Part shown: positions 57,258 to 64,000 of the stretch, piece by piece
How positions within the stretch are numbered: position 1 is the first letter of the stretch
Layout of the letters: each line of letters begins with the position of its first letter
Assembly (NCBI GenBank): GCA_036852015.1
Contig: JAANDG010000124.1
Coordinates: 186,001-250,000, forward strand
Direction of reading: 5' to 3'
Length of the DNA stretch: 64,000 nucleotides
Origin: Pelodera strongyloides
Lineage: Eukaryota > Nematoda > Chromadorea > Rhabditida > Rhabditidae
Translations under genes and position numbers: made by a program
Notes under the pieces: model-generated
What the model saw: only the letters and a program-made list of their open reading frames with translations
Database searches by the model: none
Told to the model about the DNA's origin: nothing

Positions 57258-60200
57258 TTAGGCCTTCTTTGCCAAAAACAGGGCATGGTTGTCCGCTATC
57301 GACACGGAAATGATCTTGAAACCATCCAAATGAGCTGATGTGACCTTTTCCGGGGAAGCAACAACCTAAACATGTTTATGCAAAACCCCCAACTTACATT
57401 GCAACTGCAACAGCTGCAAATGAATTGAACATATAGAAAAAATGCGTGCAATTGGCGCCCGCAAACAATCTATAAATATAAAGACTGCTATAAAGATATA
57501 CTGATATGTTTGGTGTGTTGCGTGTTCTGATGAGTTCGGGCTAAGGATACCCGGATACCCGCAAAGCTGCTTATTCGAAAAGAAGAGTTAGTGACAATAT
57601 TCAGCAGCATTTCAGCCTCAGATCGCGAAAATCAAATCCTCAATCTGGACATTACTTAAACACCACCAACCTTTTCATCATCATCCTTCAGTCCCAAGCC
57701 CAACTGGCCAGAAGTATCGCATCCCCACGAATAGGCATTTCCGTCCTTAGTCCAGGCAATCGAGCATCCAAGTTTGGCAGTCACACCGGCAGACACCTCG
57801 CCGCCAAGCTCAACTTTCTGCAGCGCGTCGTATTTCCAGTGCTCCTGAATTCATTACAAATGACAAACAATTCGGGCGTTAAGCGGACCCCTTAAATTCA
57901 CTCAGGAATGGAAGAAAACAAACAAAAGCTAGTCACCAAAAATAAGTAGCCAACCACACACGGCGCCCAATTCGTTTGTTAAATTGTATTGCTTGCATAA
58001 AGAGTTATATATACACTACATAAGCAAAGTATTCAATAGTGGATCGTGCTTAAAAAACATCACTTGATAAAACACAGTTATAAAATAACAATCTAACCTG
58101 ATCTTGATTTCCCGTCCATGTTCCGAGACCAAGTGCATTGTCAGTGTTCTTGCCGATTCCGAACAAATTTCCGTCCTTGTCCCTAGCAATGACATGCTGA
58201 ACTCCATCAAGGTTGGTGAAATCATGGCCGTCGAAGGCCGTAGCGTGCGTGGGCAACAGTACACGAAGCTCGCGATCATCAGCTTCAGCGGCCGCTGAAA
58301 AAAATATCATAAGTAACAATAAAATAAAAAGAAAATAATAATAATTAACAATAATAATAATAATAATAATTAATAATAATAACAATAATGATAATAATAG
58401 TCAAGTGTAAAAATGGAAAGAAAAACAACCCCTAACGAATGGAATGGATAATCGACAACAAGTAGGATCAACCGCTTCCTATACAAAAAAGCCTAACGAG
58501 ACCTAACAATAAGCTTTATACAAAAGCAATAATAAAGCACTCACCCTTATCTGCTTCCGCATCCTGAACGGGAATTCCAAGATGGCCAAAGTTGTTCAAA
58601 CCAAAGGCGAAAATTCTAAAAGAGAAAGTTCTTAGTATAACAAGAAAAAAACAAAAAAGAACGCAGTTAGCTGTCAATACGATTCACAAAACAATAACTT
58701 CAAATTACAACTTGAAATTGTTTTATTCATGGTCAGGCAGTAGTAACACTTAACATAAGCAGTCCGCATGAAAAAAATATCTGTCACATAAAAAGAAGCC
58801 CCTACCTTCCATCCTCAGCCTTGGCCATCGTCCAGAATCCAGATGCATGCACATCACAGAGGTTGATCTTTTTGAATCCTCGTCCTTCGGTGAGAGAGAC
58901 CACCAGGCTTCTGCCGCTCTCGTCACACATGTACTCTGAAAAGAAATAAAGTTCTATGGTACACTCTGACTGTCGTTGTTTACATTATTGACTTTGTACT
59001 ATTATGCTATCCTAAATCCAGAGGGTCAGCCTAAGCATATGTTTTAATGATTAAATTAATACCAAAAGAAGGAATCTTTACAAAATGAAAGCCGAAAGCT
59101 ATATACTAAATGAGTGTCGCAACTCAACAAATGTTCTATAACACATAACAGATAACAGTAGAGTTTTTAAATTTTATATACAGAAAACTAGTGTAGACTA
59201 AGCAGTTTCACACGCAATAATACCCTCACATGGTCAAATCTCAAGCTCAAAGAAAAAAAAGGAATAAAAAAAATACATACTTGAACGAATATTTCCAGCT
59301 CTCATCGAGCGTCCAAGCTGTCCCATACTTCCATCGCCAAAGGTGAGCAAATCACCATCGGCTGAGAGCATTGCCAGGTGGTTTTCACCGGCCGCAATCT
59401 GCAATTGGAATAAAAACATCAATACAAACTCCTCATTTCCAACGACTCCCATATTCTACTACTGGGCATAAGCTTCCAAGATCAAGGAGAAGGAAAAATA
59501 AAACCAGTTAAATGTTAAATGAACAGAACAAGATAAATTCACAGAACGACCATTTTTATTACAACTAAAATCACGCTTGGAAAAAGCATCAGCAGCAGAA
59601 GTGCAAACAGACAGATACTTATCACAATCACTAGAACCCCCCCCCCCATTACCTCAACAAGGTAAATTCACCGAACGACCATTTCTATTACAATGAAAAT
59701 AACATTTAGAAAACGCATCAACAGCAGAAGTGCAAACAGATAGATACTTATCATCATTAGAACCCCTACCTTAACCATATGCCGACTCTTGTGATGAACC
59801 ACCACAACAGGCGCAATCTTCATCTGGTGGAGCAGTGGATGCACGTCAATCAAGCCAGAGCTGTCCTAAAGCAAAACACTTGTTTTTGTTTTTTTTTTTA
59901 AACTAAAATTCATAACTATACAAAACGTTATTTATTCACCTCTCATCTGCCAAGTGACTTAGCACACATTAGAAGGAAAATATGAAGAAAAATAATGCTC
60001 ATAGTAAATATATAATCAAAATTTTACCCCAAAAACATGGTCAAAATGGTGCACTGCACCGACAATCAGTCGAAAAAGCCCAAAATGCTAAAACAAAAAA
60101 GCAAACCCTGAGATTTCCCCATGCAATGACGGAACCCAAGTCCGTAAGCGCTGCAGAGAATGATGCTCCGGCGGTGATTTGGATAATCTAAAGGAAATAC

Positions 60201-63107
60201 AAGCCTTTTACACACAATAAAAATAAAACACGCGGATAGGAAATGAACCGAGTTACGCAATTTAACCTCCCACCCCCCACCCAACACAAAATAAGAGTGA
60301 GAAAACTGAAAACGATCATTCGCCTCACTGGCAAAAAAATACTCGTCAGAAACTAAATAAACTGCTTAAACCGGCAACTATATATGACAGTCATTATCAC
60401 GCTTTGCATTTGCTTAACTGTCCAAAGAAAACTCTCTATATTATCTTGCTCTGTATGCTATATTCTACCAAGGCAAAGGCACTAAGCAGTCTAAGCACTA
60501 ACCTTTCCCTCCTTCTCGAGTTCTGGTGCAAACACAATTTTGACAAATTCGTCGGTTGATCCCTCAGGTTCCACACCTTCCCCAGGCACTGTTCCTAAAA
60601 TATATTTATTATGAAGACGCTCCACACCGAACCCCCCCCCCCCCTGTCTTAATTGAATCTAACTGCTATTGATGTATTGGTCTAGCCTTAAAAATACAAA
60701 ATTCAAAACCTGATGCATTTTAATTGAAAAATAAGTTTCTCAGATCAAGACCAGTGATTTTTTTCATCTGGACAACTACAAAATGAAACGTTTTTCCTAC
60801 ATCCAAAACAAATAATTATTTCAGACGATTGCGCACAATATCTTCCCTAATGATAAACACATAACATACACACACATAATTTATATTCCCTAATAATAAA
60901 GACACACAAAAAACGCAAACGAAAGAACATACCCTTCTCGTTAATTCCGCAGGTATAGACAGTTCCATCATCGGTGAGGAGGAGTGAATGAACACCGCCG
61001 GCACACACCTAAACACGTTTTCTATACAAAAACCTCTACTAACAAACAAACGAACGACTAATAAGGAATACAGATTACTGACTCTACGCTGGCTTTCAGC
61101 ATACTAGCTCCCAGGAGAATAACAAGGCAAGCATACACCGAACAGGTTGCTAAGCAAGCCATACATCCAAAGACAGAAAACAAAATGTTAATGTTTTACT
61201 TTAAAAAGTGCTGGACCCTTTTCTGTTTCAGAAAAATATTCCTTCAGGTTTCAAGAAAAAATTCAAGTAACGTTGCGCTGACCATTTCCTTATGTGCCAT
61301 GTCATGCCATTCGCGTAAAAACCTGAGACCATATTCACCACTAAATTCCCCACTGGGAATTTCCCGTCTTTTTCTCTGCGTATCTCACATTAGAATGCTA
61401 TTTTCTGTCCCCGGGGAATATTTCCGCAAGGGAATCGGAGTAGTGAATATGGCCTCTGGAGTCCCACAAATAAGAAACAATTTTAAAGCACATAGTTTCG
61501 TGTTCCGTCATATAAAAAATATACATCATGATCAAAGATAGATCACCTGGACAACTTTGAGCTCGAGTTCCTCAACAACGTCCACCTTTCTGGGTTTCTT
61601 TGTGGTCGATCTGCCCGGATGTCCCAGTTGGTCACCTTCACCACATGACAGGACACGGTCACCGGCTTCACGATCGCCAAAGAAATGTTCCCAAGTCAGT
61701 TTCGACTTGGTAACAACTGCACCTAAAAGCAAATAGCTGATTTTTGTCATAAATCATGAGCGTCATTAATCAAACTAAAACTGGGTGCCCACCGCAGCGT
61801 CGCAATCAATTACTCAAAATTCACATTACTAATTATACCAATAATAAGCACAAAAATGAAACACACACATAAAGATTTCCCGGACCACAAGGCATCGCAC
61901 CAAAGAGTGTCTCTTCTTTCTGTTTCTTGTCTGTATTATGCAAAACTATTTTTATAACAGAAAAAACCTACGTTTGGCTGGGGTTCTTCTCGGAGTCCTG
62001 GGTGCAGCTTTAGCTGCTTGCTTCTGTGGTGTTTGTGATGCCTCTGGCTGCTCGTCGCCCTTCCGCTTTCTTCCCCGCTTGCCTGTCGCAGGAGCTGGAG
62101 CATCCACTGGGGGCTGCGCTGGTGCTACGCGCTTTGGTCGTCCACGACCACGTGTGGCCGCCTTCTAGAATTGAACTCATGAATATATGTCATTGTCAAT
62201 CATTGTTAACCACCAAGGAAAAAGCGACCGGACAAATTTTTATCATTTGTCCTGTCCCGTTCCCTTTAGTTAATGGACACCGTTTATTAGCATAACTGAA
62301 ATATACAACATTTGGAATAGGTCTCGGAATTTATGTGTGCGTTATCACGCTACAATTTACGCAAACAGCCCTGCGTCGTTAAAGGGAATATGTAAGCCCT
62401 TTTTGAAGTTAAGCTGTGTCGATAGAATGTGTGTTGCCCATTAAGGAAATAATAACAAAAGTTGTCTACAATTACCCACTTAATAGAAAATCAATTACAA
62501 AGCTCGCCTTTTCCATAGTAAACGCTAATTTGGAACCCTTGCATAAATTTGGGTCTGATTGAATAAATTTCAGTTTAAATCGGCAAATAGCAAGATTCAA
62601 GATGCAGCGCATTCCAATTTCGTATTTACATATTCAGTCGCCTATTTAAATTAACGTCTGGTATGGAAACGCTAGTTTCGCTTTTTTTTTTGCTCATTTT
62701 GAGTGCCTACATATTCGCTTTAAGCTCCTCAAAATCACATAAATACATTTGGTAGGAAACGCCCCTTCGGCTCCTCAAAAATCGTTAGCATAAACAAATA
62801 CCTCAGGCTCCTTGTCGGACTTATCGCTCTGATCTTCGTCCATCTTTTCATCATCAGCTTTCTCTTCTTGAGCTTCCTTCTCCATATTATCGTCAGCGTT
62901 CTTCGGTTCAGCATCTTCTTCGCTCTTTTCATCGTGAGCCTGTGCCGTCTGCTCCCTCACTTCTTGCTCCTTCTCTTTCTCTTCTTGCTCCTTGTCTGCC
63001 TTCTCTTTCTCTTCTTGCTCCCTCTCTGCCTTATTTTTCTCTGTCCTCTCTTTCTCTTCTTGTTTCTTGTCTGCCTTCTCTTTAGCCGCCTGAGCCTTCG
63101 TTATCTT
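57258..63107 (-). CDS. RCC1: RCC1, Ran guanine-nucleotide exchange factor, with long N-terminal extension (5' end not seen)
   Basis: RCC1 loads GTP on Ran at chromatin. Thirteen exons (high to low): 63107-62802, 62164-61972, 61722-61547, 61008-60933, 60594-60503, 60187-60107, 59865-59770, 59398-59281, 58935-58806, 58615-58545, 58294-58098, 57844-57671, 57365-57258; 605 residues with consistent phases. Seven-bladed propeller repeats are evident: [37 protein letters not shown] with [65 protein letters not shown]. The last residues are LFLAKKA. The first exon in hand encodes about 100 residues of K/E/D/Q repeats, the second an AT-hook-like RGRGRPKR and further basic clusters. Vertebrate RCC1 (about 421 aa) has only a short basic tail, so this extension is unusual. 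No starting ATG exon is seen, so the start lies upstream, possibly past the window edge. Confidence 0.92.
58330..58398. repeat. (AAT)n microsatellite in RCC1 intron
   Basis: AATAATAATAATTAACAATA-type trinucleotide run. Confidence 0.9.
61324..61458. mobile_element. MITE family B copy in RCC1 intron
   Basis: Left TGAGACCATATTCACCACTA, right GTAGTGAATATGGCCTCTGG, with the family B interior (CCCGTCTTTTTCTCTGCG, CATTAGAATGCTATTTTCTG). Confidence 0.9.
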
Positions 63108-63299
63108 CTACAACAAATATGATTCAGATTCTTTAGCTGAGGTTCAAGGTAGTGCATGGAATCGCAAGTCTCACAATAGAGGACTCATGTAGTCAGCTGT
63201 TGGCGAGCCAACCTGATCTAATGACAAAAAATAGTATCACAGTTCAAACGCCAAAGGGGATTAACGGTAAAGTAGAAATGAGGATGTGGATTATTAATG

Positions 63300-63563
63300 G
63301 CGCGTTCGGGATGCTCTTTCCGAAAGGTTCTCATGCAATTTCATCCTTCGGGATGGACATTTTGGAAACGTTCCAATGCTTGGAGAAAACAAAAAACACA
63401 GTATGTTTATTAGCATGCAAACCATGCTAATTTGTACTTTTCCATGCTAATTCATACTGTATTTCTTACTTTCTCCACGCATTAGAACGTTTCCAAAATA
63501 TCCATCCCGAACGACGAATTTGCATCAGAAACTTTCGGAAAACTCATCCAGAACGAACACGCA
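63300..63563. mobile_element. Imperfect palindrome family K upstream of RCC1
   Basis: GCGTTCGGGATGCTCTTTCC and the inverse near 63530-63563 (GGAAAACTCATCCAGAACG); inner arms CATCCTTCGGGATGGACATT and AATATCCATCCCGAACGACG. Both arms translate to FGMDILETF, which is a palindrome artefact. Confidence 0.75.
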
Positions 63564-63618
63564 ATAAGACACGGACTGTATTTAACAAAGATATATATAT
63601 ATATCCATGGAAAACCAA

Positions 63619-63805
63619 TAGACCTAAATAGCAAACGTCTATCCCAAAGACCTAAATAGCAACGTATTAGCACGAGCAATAGTGCACAGTTAGCACCAAA
63701 AGAGAGCTAATTGTGTCTAGTTTGGTGTCTATTGGCGTGTGATTTGGTGCTAACTGCGTACTATTGCTCGTGCTAATACGTTGCTATTTAGGTCTATGTA
63801 CTAGA
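63619..63805. mobile_element. Palindrome family L upstream of RCC1
   Basis: GACCTAAATAGCAACGTATT, AGCACGAGCAATAGT pairs with ACTATTGCTCGTGCT, AATACGTTGCTATTTAGGTC; loop about 45 nt. The left end GACCTAAATAGCAA(A)CGT is itself duplicated about 30 bp earlier. Confidence 0.8.
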
Positions 63806-64000
63806 CCTGGTCTATTCATTTTGTGTGTAGCTATAAACTAACTAACAGCCATAGACTTAGGAAACGTATTCAACGGTTAAAAACGCGTGAATTACCAATT
63901 GCTTAAATATAAACGACAATATATGTGCTAATATATAAACGATAAAAGGACAAGGTTCATGAAAGAACCTGGAACCTGGTTTGATTAATAATAATAATAT

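Noticed and set aside
58050..58385. Hydrophobic leader-like frame on the minus strand at the RCC1 exon
   Set aside because: The hydrophobic run is translation of the (AAT)n intron; only the part from 58294 down is RCC1 coding.

Overview
The window is nuclear DNA from an intron-rich eukaryote, very probably an animal or close relative. Every recognisable gene is broken into many short exons (about 50-200 nt; one of 574 nt) with GT-AG introns. I read the exons by joining frames across GT/AG boundaries and checking phase; the residue numbers below come from those joins. USP47-type and TOP3B proteins point to a holozoan. An endonuclease IV type AP endonuclease and a short TTAGGC-like tract are compatible with an invertebrate, but I cannot name the species.

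Layout. 1-1.98 kb: tRNA-derived SINEs and a tandem array. 1.98-16.5 kb (+): complete USP47-like deubiquitinase, 34 exons, about 1263 aa. 18.36-26.6 kb (+): APN1/endonuclease IV with a very long basic/acidic N-terminal region and a possible mitochondrial leader. 28.3-29.9 kb (-): small four-exon gene of unknown function. 33.6-36.06 kb (+): Ulp1/SENP-like SUMO protease remnant with its N-terminal half duplicated and no catalytic core. 38.1-47.95 kb (-): complete topoisomerase III beta, 25 exons, about 884 aa. 48.97-55.9 kb (-): PUS10 pseudouridine synthase. 57.26-63.1 kb (-): RCC1, 5' end not resolved. The last three run in the same direction.

The genes are housekeeping and mostly nuclear: ubiquitin and SUMO processing, base excision repair, topology of DNA/RNA, tRNA modification, Ran-GTP exchange. 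Nothing indicates an operon or a dedicated joint pathway.

Introns and intergenic DNA are crowded with small non-autonomous elements. At least two families share the terminal sequence TGAGGCC(G/A)TATTCACCA, several others are palindromes that begin TTAAAG and end CTTTAA (piggyBac-like TTAA context), and there are two or three tRNA-derived SINE families. The most interesting items are the internally duplicated, core-less Ulp1 gene, the candidate dual-targeted APN1 with a tandem NAGNAG acceptor and repeated 59-nt exons, and the MITE families that share ends but not interiors.
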